Source: Planctomycetota bacterium (GTDB taxonomy: Bacteria > Planctomycetota > UBA1135 > GCA-002686595). Taken from it: 64,000 nucleotides of DNA. Within the stretch, counting starts at the first letter, position 1. The number at the start of each line of letters is the position of its first letter. Made by a program: the position numbers and the translations under genes. Positions 8,178-16,620 of this stretch are shown here, one piece after another. The stretch is taken from contig JAJDEU010000018.1 of NCBI GenBank assembly GCA_029259635.1, forward strand, positions 57,132 through 121,131, given 5' to 3'. Below the pieces are notes generated by a model. It was not told the origin of the DNA. It worked only from the letters and a program-made list of their open reading frames with translations, and did not search any database.

Positions 8178-9349
8178 AGATTCTCCAGGTCACGCCCTGC
8201 TACTTGCCCGGCCTGCGTTATGGAGGCCCGATCGCTTCCGTTCACGGACTGTCACGAGGACTCGTCGAGCGCGGTCACGAGGTGGAAGTCTTCACCACGG
8301 ACATGGATGCTTGGGAGCGCTTAGAGCCTGCGCCACCGGCCCAACAGATGATCGACGGAGTCGAGGTCTCCTACTTTCCCGTCCGATTCGGAAAGCGCTT
8401 TCATCGTTCACCGGATATGTCGAGCGCCCTTCAGGACCGGGTTGCCGAGTTCGACCTGGTTCACCTCCACGGCATGTTTACGTGGCCGTGTTACGCCGCT
8501 GCGCGCAAAGCGCTGCTCGCCGGCGTTCCCTACGTTCTGAGTCCACGCGGAATGCTCGTGCACGATTTGATTCGCCGTCGCGGGTCGAGTCGCAAGAAAC
8601 TCTGGATTCGCGCGGTCGATCGAAAAACGATCGAGAACGCGGAGCTCATCCACAACACGAGTGAGCTGGAGGATTGGGAGCTTCGCAAGTTCAACTTCGA
8701 CATCCCTCACACGGCGACGATTCCCAACGGCGTTGAACTCGACAGTTTCGATGGGGATTGGGCTCTGATCTCGCCCGAGATTTGTGAGTTGGCCAAGCGC
8801 GAAGACGTGGTGCTCTTCATGGGGCGCCTGAACTGGAAGAAGGGCTTGGATCGACTGGTCGAGGCAATCGCGGAGCTCGGCAAAGGCCACTTGGTCATCG
8901 CCGGTACGGATGACGGATACGAGAGCGCTCTCCGCAAGAAGATTGTCCAGCTCGGTCTCGAGAATCAGGTCACCCTCCTCGGACAAGTTTCGGGGCGCAA
9001 CAAACAGGCGCTACTCGAATCCGCGAGAATGTTGGTCCTGCCCTCCTTCAACGAGAACTTCGGCAATGTCGTTCTGGAAGCGATGGCGGCTGGTATTCCC
9101 AGTGTCGTCACAGTGGACGTCGGCGCTTCCGATCTCGTCGAGAGTGTGGAATGCGGGTTCGTGGTGGACGGCGACGTCGGGCAACTCGCGGACGCTATCG
9201 ACGAACTGCTGGAGGACGGCGAGTTGTGCGAGCTGATGGGAGCCGCCGGATATCGCGCGGCAGAAGAGCGCTTTTCATGGACGTCGATCGCCAAGCGGTT
9301 CGAGGCGCTCTACACCGAGATCTCGCGAGACCGACGGCTGGCCGCGTAG
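8174..9349 (+). CDS. GT4 glycosyltransferase
   Basis: This 391-residue GT-B enzyme starts KILQVTPCYLPGLRYGGPIA with the glycine-rich acceptor loop. The donor domain shows VLFMGRLNWKKGLDRLVEAI near residues 214-233 and the E-x7-E region SFNENFGNVVLEAMAAGIP near 289-307, both hallmarks of GT4. It probably adds a sugar to the undecaprenyl-linked repeat of the polymer made by this locus. Its ATG overlaps the polymerase stop by 4 nt, making it the last gene of the rightward operon. Donor and linkage cannot be read from sequence. Confidence 0.88.
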   Translation: MKILQVTPCYLPGLRYGGPIASVHGLSRGLVERGHEVEVFTTDMDAWERLEPAPPAQQMIDGVEVSYFPVRFGKRFHRSPDMSSALQDRVAEFDLVHLHGMFTWPCYAAARKALLAGVPYVLSPRGMLVHDLIRRRGSSRKKLWIRAVDRKTIENAELIHNTSELEDWELRKFNFDIPHTATIPNGVELDSFDGDWALISPEICELAKREDVVLFMGRLNWKKGLDRLVEAIAELGKGHLVIAGTDDGYESALRKKIVQLGLENQVTLLGQVSGRNKQALLESARMLVLPSFNENFGNVVLEAMAAGIPSVVTVDVGASDLVESVECGFVVDGDVGQLADAIDELLEDGELCELMGAAGYRAAEERFSWTSIAKRFEALYTEISRDRRLAA

Positions 9350-9560
9350 CTTCGATCTCATGACGAGCCGAGCTGTCGTCAGAGTAGCGCCTCGTAATCG
9401 CCGTCTAAGTAGAGGCTCACGAAGCGTGTCTAATTGATGAGTTCGCGCGCCAATACGCGAGAATATAAGCGACACTGAAGCAGGCGCTCACTCGCCTAGC
9501 AACTCGCGTTGAGCTGATCGAGAGTTTCGTGCGCCTTCTCCGAGTCCAAGGCAGTTGGTC

Positions 9561-11267
9561 ATGACGCAATTCCATCACCTAGTTTTACTAGGACTAGCTC
9601 TTCAGATTTCTGCTCTCTGTGGTTTCGCTTCCGCACAGTCGGAAGGCTTGTTGCCGACGCACAAACCACCGGTAAGTAGTGAGAGAATAGATCTTGAGCC
9701 ACTTTTAATCCCCGCTCCCTCCGACCCAGGTTCGCTGCTGAACCGTGGCAAATTCGTACCTGCGATCGATCCGGGTTTTGTCTATTCGGAGTTTGTCAAC
9801 GCGACCTTTGATGCATCGGGCGCCTCCTTCGATCGGCTGACGGTGCCGTGGCTTGGAGCTCTGAATAGTCCCGGAACTCGAATCAGCTTCCGAACGGACG
9901 CAATAAAGATCGAGTTGAACGTTGTCTACGGAGACACGTTCTCCACTCCGGGATGTGGAAAATTCAGATTGGAGATTGACGGCATCCTTCAGTCTCAATT
10001 ATTCGGGTCCGACACGGCGTTCGGCATCCAGACTTACACCCTAGTAGAACAGGCAGGGCAGGGACCGCATAACTACTGCGTGATGATGCCTTATGGCAGC
10101 GACGTCAAGTTTGCGGGAATGACACTGTTCGGTGGTACGAAGAGCCTTGCTGGAACCCCGCCTCCGCGTCCAAACTTCCTCTACGCTGCCTACGGAGATT
10201 CGATCACGCATGGGTTTGACGCGTCTTCGATAGGTGAGAGCTATCCATTCCGACTCGGGTCATTACGAGACTGGCGAGTCATCAACATGGGATTCAAAGC
10301 ACGTCGTGTGGCGCCGGCGGATGGCCTTGCGTTGGGCGCTCTTGGAGCGAATTGCATAACCCTCGCTATTGGATTAAACGATTACTTCGGACCGACTCCG
10401 ACAGGGCTCGCCGCCTACAAAGAGCTCTACAAGGGCCTTCTCGATAACATTCGATCGGTACAACCCTCCGTTCCAATCTTCGCGATCACTCCAACGTGGG
10501 TGGCTTTCGAGGGTGTCGACAATGTGGCGGGGCTCTCCGTTGAGAACTATCGCCAAGTCATTCGCGAAGAGGTTATTCGCCGCAAGTTGACGGATTCGAA
10601 TTTATACCTCGTCGACGGGCTGGGCCTCGTCCCCGGCGGAATCGGAAATTTTCCCGATGGCATTCACCCGAGCGATTCGGGATTCAATTTTTACGCCAAC
10701 TCGCTTAACTCGATCTTTCAGGGTGTTTTCGGCCCGCATGATTCGACTGCACCGGCGCTACCTCGTATCCATGAACCAACGGGCAAGCCTAGACCGGAAA
10801 GCTCTTCGAATTCGTACTCGGAGAAGATCGAGAAACTGGAGGGATATACACCACGTCGCAGAGAGTCTCTTCTGTCTGAAGTGGGTGTTAGCGCATCCGA
10901 GTTCGGATTGCATTCCGGCGGGCGCGCTGGTTTGCATGGAACCCCTTCGCTCAGGGTTAGCGCTCTACCGCGTTTCGGATCAGAGGTCGATCTGCTCATC
11001 GGCAATTCCTCGGGAAAACAAGCCCTGAGTTACATCAGCATTTCGATAAGCGGTGTCGACCAGTCGGGCTCGCACGCCGCATCCTTATCCGGTGCGAGCC
11101 TTACATCGAGCTTCATCGTTCCAACGGATGGGCTTCGACTTCGGATGCCGTTAACTCCTGAACTCCAAGCGGGGAGTCAGATCTGGATGCAGCTTGTGCA
11201 GCTCGATGACCGTGCGGTGGGCGGTGTTTCACTCTCCAGACCGTGCTCTATTCGGTTCGGATACTGA
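9561..11267 (+). CDS. Secreted SGNH/GDSL hydrolase, carbohydrate esterase 2-like
   Basis: This 568-residue protein has a signal peptide (LVLLGLALQISALCGFASAQ), an N-terminal beta-sandwich-like region and an SGNH hydrolase domain. Block I is YGDSITHG with nucleophile Ser214, followed by AIGLNDYFG and block V DGIHPSDSG with Asp366 and His369. This arrangement resembles CE2 acetyl-xylan or polysaccharide esterases, so removal of acyl groups from a surface or external glycan is plausible. The last ~150 residues are a beta-rich region of unknown function. Sampled lines are about 48-52% GC, lower than the flanking genes, with different codon use, which suggests transfer. It stands alone between the two halves of the polysaccharide locus. 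Confidence 0.78.
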   Translation: MTQFHHLVLLGLALQISALCGFASAQSEGLLPTHKPPVSSERIDLEPLLIPAPSDPGSLLNRGKFVPAIDPGFVYSEFVNATFDASGASFDRLTVPWLGALNSPGTRISFRTDAIKIELNVVYGDTFSTPGCGKFRLEIDGILQSQLFGSDTAFGIQTYTLVEQAGQGPHNYCVMMPYGSDVKFAGMTLFGGTKSLAGTPPPRPNFLYAAYGDSITHGFDASSIGESYPFRLGSLRDWRVINMGFKARRVAPADGLALGALGANCITLAIGLNDYFGPTPTGLAAYKELYKGLLDNIRSVQPSVPIFAITPTWVAFEGVDNVAGLSVENYRQVIREEVIRRKLTDSNLYLVDGLGLVPGGIGNFPDGIHPSDSGFNFYANSLNSIFQGVFGPHDSTAPALPRIHEPTGKPRPESSSNSYSEKIEKLEGYTPRRRESLLSEVGVSASEFGLHSGGRAGLHGTPSLRVSALPRFGSEVDLLIGNSSGKQALSYISISISGVDQSGSHAASLSGASLTSSFIVPTDGLRLRMPLTPELQAGSQIWMQLVQLDDRAVGGVSLSRPCSIRFGY

Positions 11268-11466
11268 CTTGCGGATTCGCGCACGTTGAATCGAATGTGC
11301 GGTGCACACGATCAATCTTTGGGCCCCGCGTCGGTGATAAAAAATGCGCGTGATTTGCACCCGCGTGTTTGGCTTTCGGCAATTCCTCCGACCATCAAGC
11401 CGGTTCAAGCCTATAGACAGTGCGCGGATTCGCCGATTAGGCGCCAACAAAGCATCTCGTAGACAT

Positions 11467-12933
11467 CTACTTCGCCGCTGGACGAAGGCCTCTCAACAGG
11501 CCGCGTACTTTCCGACGTTCGGATTGATTGAACCAGATGCGGTATGTCGAGACGCCGCTTGATAGGGCTACGACAAGACCAATCAAAATTACGCGAACAA
11601 AGGAGTCCAGGCTTTCAGTTTGCGAGGCAACGAGAGTTGCAAGGCCGGCGACCAACAGAGCGACTGGGAGGAGTGGTCCGATGGTGGCCAGGAAATAGCG
11701 TACTGTTGATTCGCGGACGAGCTGGCAAGCGGCGTTCGGGACGGCCCAGCCGCAGACCAAGAGCTCGGCGGTTAGCAGTCCGCCGATCAAGCCGGTAATG
11801 CCGAACTGGTTGGCGAGCAAGACACCGAGCGCTAACCCGAGCAGACTCGAGATCAGGTAGCAAGTCGAGACCAGTCGGTGACGGTTCGTCGCCATCAGGA
11901 AGATCGAGCTGATGAGCCACGGAGTTTGCAGGACCAACATCACGAGCAACGCGTTCATCAATCCGCCGTGATAACGAACGGCGCCATCTGTCCAGAGCTC
12001 GACGATGTCCTCGCCGGCTGCAAAGAGGAAGACCGCGGCGGCCAGGCAGAGCGATGTGATCGCTTTGTTCGCGAAGTGAAAGACGGTGCGCAGCGTGTCG
12101 AAATCTTCGCTCGCTTCCAGAGTCGTCAGCTCGGGCCAGAGCGCGGTAATGAGCGCGTTCGAGAGCTGACGAACGAGGTTGCAAAGCGTGCGCAGGGTGA
12201 CGAAGAGTGCGACAGTCGCCGATCCGAATAAGGCGCTGACGATCAGTGTCGTTCCTTGAATGGATGCGGCTTGGCTGCCTCGGATGAGGAAGAAGAGCGA
12301 GCTCGGCGCGATGAAGCTGCGTGCGAGACCGGGCTCGCGCTTGGAGATGCCGATCGCGATCTCGGGATGACGGCGACCGAGGTCACGCAGCACATAGGTG
12401 ATCGCGAAGACGAGCGGAATGAGCTGGGCAGCGGCAACGTGCACCAGTCCTCCTCCGGTGAGCAGAACAACGCCGGTGAACGCGAAGAAGAGGACGCGCT
12501 GCAGGTTGTGGATCATCGTTCCCGTGGGGAACTCTCCGACGGTTCGATATATGCCGGTGATCAATCCGTAGGGGACGGACGCGACAACTTGCAGAGCGAG
12601 GAGCGCTCCGACAGTCGTGACGACGCCCTGCTGAGTCAGCTCGATGGAGAGCCAGGAGTTGATCGGCAACACGAAGAACAGGGCGGCGACGATCAGGAAG
12701 GCGATGATCGCGAGAGAACCGGACCAGTAGAGCGCGCTGTGAAGAACGCGGGCGTACTCGCCGAGCTCTCCTTTGGCGTAGTTTTGGTTCAGTCGGTTGA
12801 CGACGTAGGTTTGGACTCCGAAGTCCACGAGCGCGATTTGCGCTGCCATTGCGGACAGGGTCAACCACTCGCCGTAGCGGACTTCTCCCCATGCGGCGAG
12901 AAAGATCGGTACGAGCACGAGTTGGCCGGCCAT
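11467..12933 (-). CDS. Wzx-type polysaccharide flippase (MATE/MVF superfamily), start uncertain
   Basis: This is a 488-residue polytopic protein with about 12-14 hydrophobic segments, including FLAAWGEVRYGEWLTLSAM near the start, which is typical of Wzx/RfbX translocases that flip undecaprenyl-linked repeats. The ATG at 12933 lies inside the first membrane segment. The homologous frame continues upstream (SIRVRRGALATVAAQIVA) with no ATG, GTG or TTG until a TGA at 13030-13032. Beyond that TGA, in the same frame, a GTG at 13095 overlaps the stop of the preceding gene. The true start is therefore a rare codon, or the gene carries a nonsense mutation or base error. Confidence 0.8.
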   Translation of the reverse strand: MAGQLVLVPIFLAAWGEVRYGEWLTLSAMAAQIALVDFGVQTYVVNRLNQNYAKGELGEYARVLHSALYWSGSLAIIAFLIVAALFFVLPINSWLSIELTQQGVVTTVGALLALQVVASVPYGLITGIYRTVGEFPTGTMIHNLQRVLFFAFTGVVLLTGGGLVHVAAAQLIPLVFAITYVLRDLGRRHPEIAIGISKREPGLARSFIAPSSLFFLIRGSQAASIQGTTLIVSALFGSATVALFVTLRTLCNLVRQLSNALITALWPELTTLEASEDFDTLRTVFHFANKAITSLCLAAAVFLFAAGEDIVELWTDGAVRYHGGLMNALLVMLVLQTPWLISSIFLMATNRHRLVSTCYLISSLLGLALGVLLANQFGITGLIGGLLTAELLVCGWAVPNAACQLVRESTVRYFLATIGPLLPVALLVAGLATLVASQTESLDSFVRVILIGLVVALSSGVSTYRIWFNQSERRKVRGLLRGLRPAAK

Positions 12934-13091
12934 CGCGACGATTTGCGCGGCGACCGTCGCGAGTGCGCCACGGCGAACGCGGATAGAGCGGCTCTGCGAG
13001 AGCGCGCTTGTGGACTTCGTAGCCGTAGCTCAGCCTCTCAATCCGGCTCGGTGAGCAAGCGGCTCACGATTGAGTGATTCGATGTCGAGCT

Positions 13092-14306
13092 TCACGCCGC
13101 AAACTCCCCGGGTCGAGGCCCTGCGGGCGAGCGATTCTCTCGCCACGAGTCCATCGCGGTTCCATAAGCCCGCAAGATGCGGTTGCCGTAGTCCGTCCAA
13201 CTGAAGTTGGACCGAACTCGGTCGAGCGCGGATGCTCCCATCGCCTCGCGCGCGTTCCGATTCTCGTAGAGCCACTCGATCTTCTCCGCAAGTGCTTCGG
13301 GGCTGCGGATGGGAACGATGAATCCGTCGGTTCCATCAACGATCAAGTCTTGTGCGCCAGTATTGGTCGTCGCAACTACGGGCAACCCACAAGCCATCGC
13401 TTGCGCGGTCACCATCGCGAGGCCTTCTTCAATCGACGCGAGGCAGAACACGTTCGCCTTCGCGTAGTAATTGATCAGTTCCGCCTGCGGCACGGCACCT
13501 TGGAAGACGACCGACGGCGAGGCATAACGCTCTTGAAATGGCTTCATCTCCGGCGCGACGTTTCCTACGAAGAGGAGCTCGGCATTCGGCAATTGGAGCG
13601 AGCGGAAAGCTTGAATGAGGTGATGACAGCCTTTGCGCAGGTTCACGCCACCGACATGAATGATGCGGAAGACGTTGTCGTTCTCACGGGTCCCGGCGGG
13701 AGGAGGGGAGAAGCTCTCCAGCGAAACGCCGTAGGGAACATGAATGAGCTTGTTCGGGTCGATGCCTTCGTCGATGAAACTGTTGCGGACGAAGTGGCTC
13801 GGCACCGAGATGAAGTCGGCGGTTTCATACTCAATCAGTTCTTTCTCGACGACAGCTGGATGCGCGATCCGCGGTCGAAAGCCGAACTGTTCGTACTCTT
13901 CTGTCACCAGCCGGCTTTGGGTCTCGATGTGGCTGCTTCCGCGCTCGACAACGGTCATCATTCCTTTTGACGAGGCTCGCTTGATACCTGCGAGGGAGAC
14001 GCCGGACCAACCGACGTAAACGTCGGCATCATCGGGGATGTAGCGCGCGGCACGAGTTTCAAAGTGATCGCAGAAGAAACCGATCGGGTTGGTCAGGCTG
14101 GTGATGGAGTGCGGCAAGTGCGCCCAACCTCGCCGAATCAACTCGTTGCTGAGGACGGTACTCGTCAGGTTGGATGGGATATCAAAGCGCTTGGCGACGA
14201 ACTTGGGATAGGACGTGATCAGTCGACTGAGCGCGCCTTGACGGTGGAGCTCTTGAGCTAGGTTGAACGCGTGAAAGCGTCCGAGGACGGAGACGCAAAC
14301 TTTCAT
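13092..14306 (-). CDS. GT4 glycosyltransferase
   Basis: This 404-residue GT-B enzyme begins KVCVSVLGRFHAFNLAQEL, which resembles the N-terminal acceptor domain of GT4 proteins. The donor half carries RIIHVGGVNLRKGCHHLIQA and the conserved SIEEGLAMVTAQAMACGLPV with the E-x7-E-like motif near residues 305-320. It is probably cytoplasmic or membrane-peripheral and extends the repeat unit. The ATG at 14306 overlaps the preceding stop by 4 nt and sits directly before the Rossmann strand. The stop overlaps a GTG that is the natural start of the flippase frame, so the genes look translationally coupled. Confidence 0.87.
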   Translation of the reverse strand: MKVCVSVLGRFHAFNLAQELHRQGALSRLITSYPKFVAKRFDIPSNLTSTVLSNELIRRGWAHLPHSITSLTNPIGFFCDHFETRAARYIPDDADVYVGWSGVSLAGIKRASSKGMMTVVERGSSHIETQSRLVTEEYEQFGFRPRIAHPAVVEKELIEYETADFISVPSHFVRNSFIDEGIDPNKLIHVPYGVSLESFSPPPAGTRENDNVFRIIHVGGVNLRKGCHHLIQAFRSLQLPNAELLFVGNVAPEMKPFQERYASPSVVFQGAVPQAELINYYAKANVFCLASIEEGLAMVTAQAMACGLPVVATTNTGAQDLIVDGTDGFIVPIRSPEALAEKIEWLYENRNAREAMGASALDRVRSNFSWTDYGNRILRAYGTAMDSWRENRSPAGPRPGEFAA

Positions 14307-15424
14307 TGCCCTGCTCCGATCGCAATTTGAAGCATAGTTTCGATTCTGTCGTGAAAGCTGTAGCTGCTCTCGATGCATCGAGTTCGGCCACGTTCTCCGA
14401 TCGAGCGACGCTCGTCGGGCGAGTGAAGGTAGTGCTCGATCTTGTCCGTCAACTCAGCCGTGCCCTCGAAGAACTCGGCCTCTCGGCCTTCTTCGAAGAG
14501 CTGAAGGTGCTCATCTGTTCGTTCGGCGAGCATGAATGCTCCGCATGCGGGAATCTCGATACTGCGATCGGTCTGCAAGTCTCGATTCTTGCGGCGTAGG
14601 AAACCGAGATTGATATCGGTCGAACAGATCGCCTTCACGTACTCGTTGCAGAGGAGCGCTCTTCCCTCCACGCGGAGGTTCGGGTGTCGACCGATCCAGT
14701 CCTGCCAATGATTTCCCCAGACGCGAACTTCGATTCCGGATTCGGCGAGCTGAAGCATGACCTCCGCGCGCTCGCGCTCGAAGGTTCCGATGAACCCGAC
14801 GCGGCTACCAAACTTCGCACGCTCTTCGGGACTCACCTCGACGGGGCGGTGCAGATTCCGATCGAAGCACTTGTCGATCATCACGACCTTGCGCGCTCCG
14901 ATGGAGGGCAGCTCGTTCGGTAGAGCGTTGTAGCTCTTGTGCGTGAAGACCACGTCGTAGAGCGGAAGTGCGCGCCTGAACCAGACCGATTGATTGTGTC
15001 GGGCGAACATGTCGTCCTCCGAATGGAAGACGAGCTTGGCCCATGGGTTCCGCTCGCGCGCTGCCTCGAGGATGCCCGGGCGAAGGCCGAGCGATTTGGA
15101 GACCCAGAGCACGTCGTACTGCGACTTCTCGATGGCTTCTCGCGCAAGGCGATTCGCTCCACCCCGATCCGGCGGAAAGCCCAGTTTGTTCAGCAAACGG
15201 AAGACGGGGTCTTCGAAGTAGAGTCGCTCGCCATTCCCGTCGACTACTTCCGAAGGGACGGTCTGCACGTCGTGACCGAGCTCGGCCATGGCGCCCGCCG
15301 CCATTGCGCTGCGGGATGAGTTCCCCATGCAACCGATGTAGAGAACTCGCAGGCTCTCCAACCGCATCTGCATCAGCTCGGTCAGTCCCGTCTTCTGAGC
15401 GTGATGCGCGTTCGTTAAATTCAC
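14303..15424 (-). CDS. CgeB-like glycosyltransferase
   Basis: This 373-residue protein resembles the CgeB/DUF3880 group of GT-B glycosyltransferases. It has LRVLYIGCMGNSSRSAMAA at the N-terminus, FHSEDDMFARHNQS in the middle, and a C-terminal block with CSTDINLGFLRRKNRDLQTDR and EIPACGAFMLAERTDE. That last block is the typical donor-binding region. The GTG at 15424 overlaps the preceding TGA; an ATG at 15373 is an alternative that still keeps the whole conserved domain. It is one of three consecutive glycosyltransferases in the leftward polysaccharide operon. The sugar donor is unknown. Confidence 0.83.
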   Translation of the reverse strand: MNLTNAHHAQKTGLTELMQMRLESLRVLYIGCMGNSSRSAMAAGAMAELGHDVQTVPSEVVDGNGERLYFEDPVFRLLNKLGFPPDRGGANRLAREAIEKSQYDVLWVSKSLGLRPGILEAARERNPWAKLVFHSEDDMFARHNQSVWFRRALPLYDVVFTHKSYNALPNELPSIGARKVVMIDKCFDRNLHRPVEVSPEERAKFGSRVGFIGTFERERAEVMLQLAESGIEVRVWGNHWQDWIGRHPNLRVEGRALLCNEYVKAICSTDINLGFLRRKNRDLQTDRSIEIPACGAFMLAERTDEHLQLFEEGREAEFFEGTAELTDKIEHYLHSPDERRSIGERGRTRCIESSYSFHDRIETMLQIAIGAGQ

Positions 15425-16620
15425 GCGGCTACCCTGCTCGACGCAACGGAATCGAGTGCCTTGCGGATGCCGCGATAGTCCTCTTCGAAACCCCACTCGG
15501 CGATGCGCGCACGCGCGGCGGCGCCCATTCTCTCCGCGCAATCTCCCTGAAGCACTTCGTGGATTCGGGCGGCAAGCAGAGTCGTGTCCCCGACGGGGAC
15601 CGTGAAACCGGTCTTGCCTTCAAGGACAAGATCGGGGGCTGCTCCGACGCAGTCGCTTGTGATGATGGGGCGCCCCGCGTTCATGACCTCGTTGAGAACG
15701 AGCCCCCACGGTTCATAGCTCGAAGGCAGCACGAACACATCACAGAGGTCGAACAGCCGCGGCAATTCGGTCTGATTCCGGAAGCCGAGGAAACGAATGG
15801 AGTTCAATCCACTCTCCGCGGCCATCGCTTCGAGTCCCTTGCGCTCTTCACCGTCGCCGGCGAAGAGCAAGTAGGGCAGCGGACTCTCACCGCGTTGCGC
15901 CAGACTGATGTAAGCGCGCAGGAGGTCGTACGGTCTCTTGCGCTCGATGAATTTGGACGCGTAGAGAATGACCGAGCGACCGGGCTCGAGGCCGAGGCTG
16001 GCGCGCCACTCCTCGCGAGATTCGGAAGCTATGTCGGCGCGTTCGCGAAAGAAGTCATTATCGACGGCATAGGGCACATCGAAGATGCGGTCGGAGCTCA
16101 CGCCGTGATGAAGGTAGAACTCGCGGTTGCGTGTTCCGATGGCGAGAAAGGCGTCGACGCTCTCGAGCACTCGACGTTGGAGGATTCCTTTGACGCGTTG
16201 CTTCCAACCGGAGCCATGCAGCAGCGACTCGCCGCGCATGAAGACGGGTAGACCAATGGAACGCGCGACGCGAATCGCGCGCAGGTTCGCCTGGTGGTAC
16301 CAGCCGTGAATCCACAGGGCATCAAAGCCCTTACCGGCGAGATGACTGCGCAATCCTCGCACGACGGGCTCGGCGAAGTTCAGTCGATCGGTGCTGTAGA
16401 TGCTCGGCAGGAAATGGTGGCGATAGCCGTCGAGCAGGGGGACGTCCCAATCGATCGCTGTCCCGAAACCTCGATCGATGTGGGGGCGAGTAGAGAGATC
16501 GCTGAGAAAGAAGACCGTGAGGTCAATGTCAGGCTGCGCCGAGAGGTACCGCAAGAGCGGCGCCTGATACTGGATCGGGTGCGAGACTAAGTACGCCAGC
16601 TTGTAGGCACGGTTCTTCAT
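15421..16620 (-). CDS. GT4 glycosyltransferase
   Basis: This 399-residue GT-B enzyme has an N-terminal KLAYLVSHPIQYQAPLLRYL block, common in exopolysaccharide glycosyltransferases. The donor domain has SVILYASKFIERKRPYDLL and FVLPSSYEPWGLVLNEVMNA with the paired Glu residues of GT4. It probably acts on a lipid-linked intermediate at the inner membrane. The ATG at 16620 overlaps the stop of the Wzc-like gene by 4 nt; an upstream extension to 16740 would read over the Wzc tail and was rejected. It is the first glycosyltransferase after the export genes in the leftward operon. Confidence 0.88.
   Translation of the reverse strand: MKNRAYKLAYLVSHPIQYQAPLLRYLSAQPDIDLTVFFLSDLSTRPHIDRGFGTAIDWDVPLLDGYRHHFLPSIYSTDRLNFAEPVVRGLRSHLAGKGFDALWIHGWYHQANLRAIRVARSIGLPVFMRGESLLHGSGWKQRVKGILQRRVLESVDAFLAIGTRNREFYLHHGVSSDRIFDVPYAVDNDFFRERADIASESREEWRASLGLEPGRSVILYASKFIERKRPYDLLRAYISLAQRGESPLPYLLFAGDGEERKGLEAMAAESGLNSIRFLGFRNQTELPRLFDLCDVFVLPSSYEPWGLVLNEVMNAGRPIITSDCVGAAPDLVLEGKTGFTVPVGDTTLLAARIHEVLQGDCAERMGAAARARIAEWGFEEDYRGIRKALDSVASSRVAA

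Noticed and set aside
13030..13032. TGA in the flippase frame as a selenocysteine codon
   Set aside because: The position is a variable cytoplasmic N-terminus. The only downstream stem I found is 5 bp and poorly placed. A start-codon problem or nonsense change is simpler.
15043..16251. 402-residue open frame opposite two glycosyltransferases
   Set aside because: No recognisable family, and it spans the junction of two genes with strong GT motifs and 4-nt coupling on the other strand.
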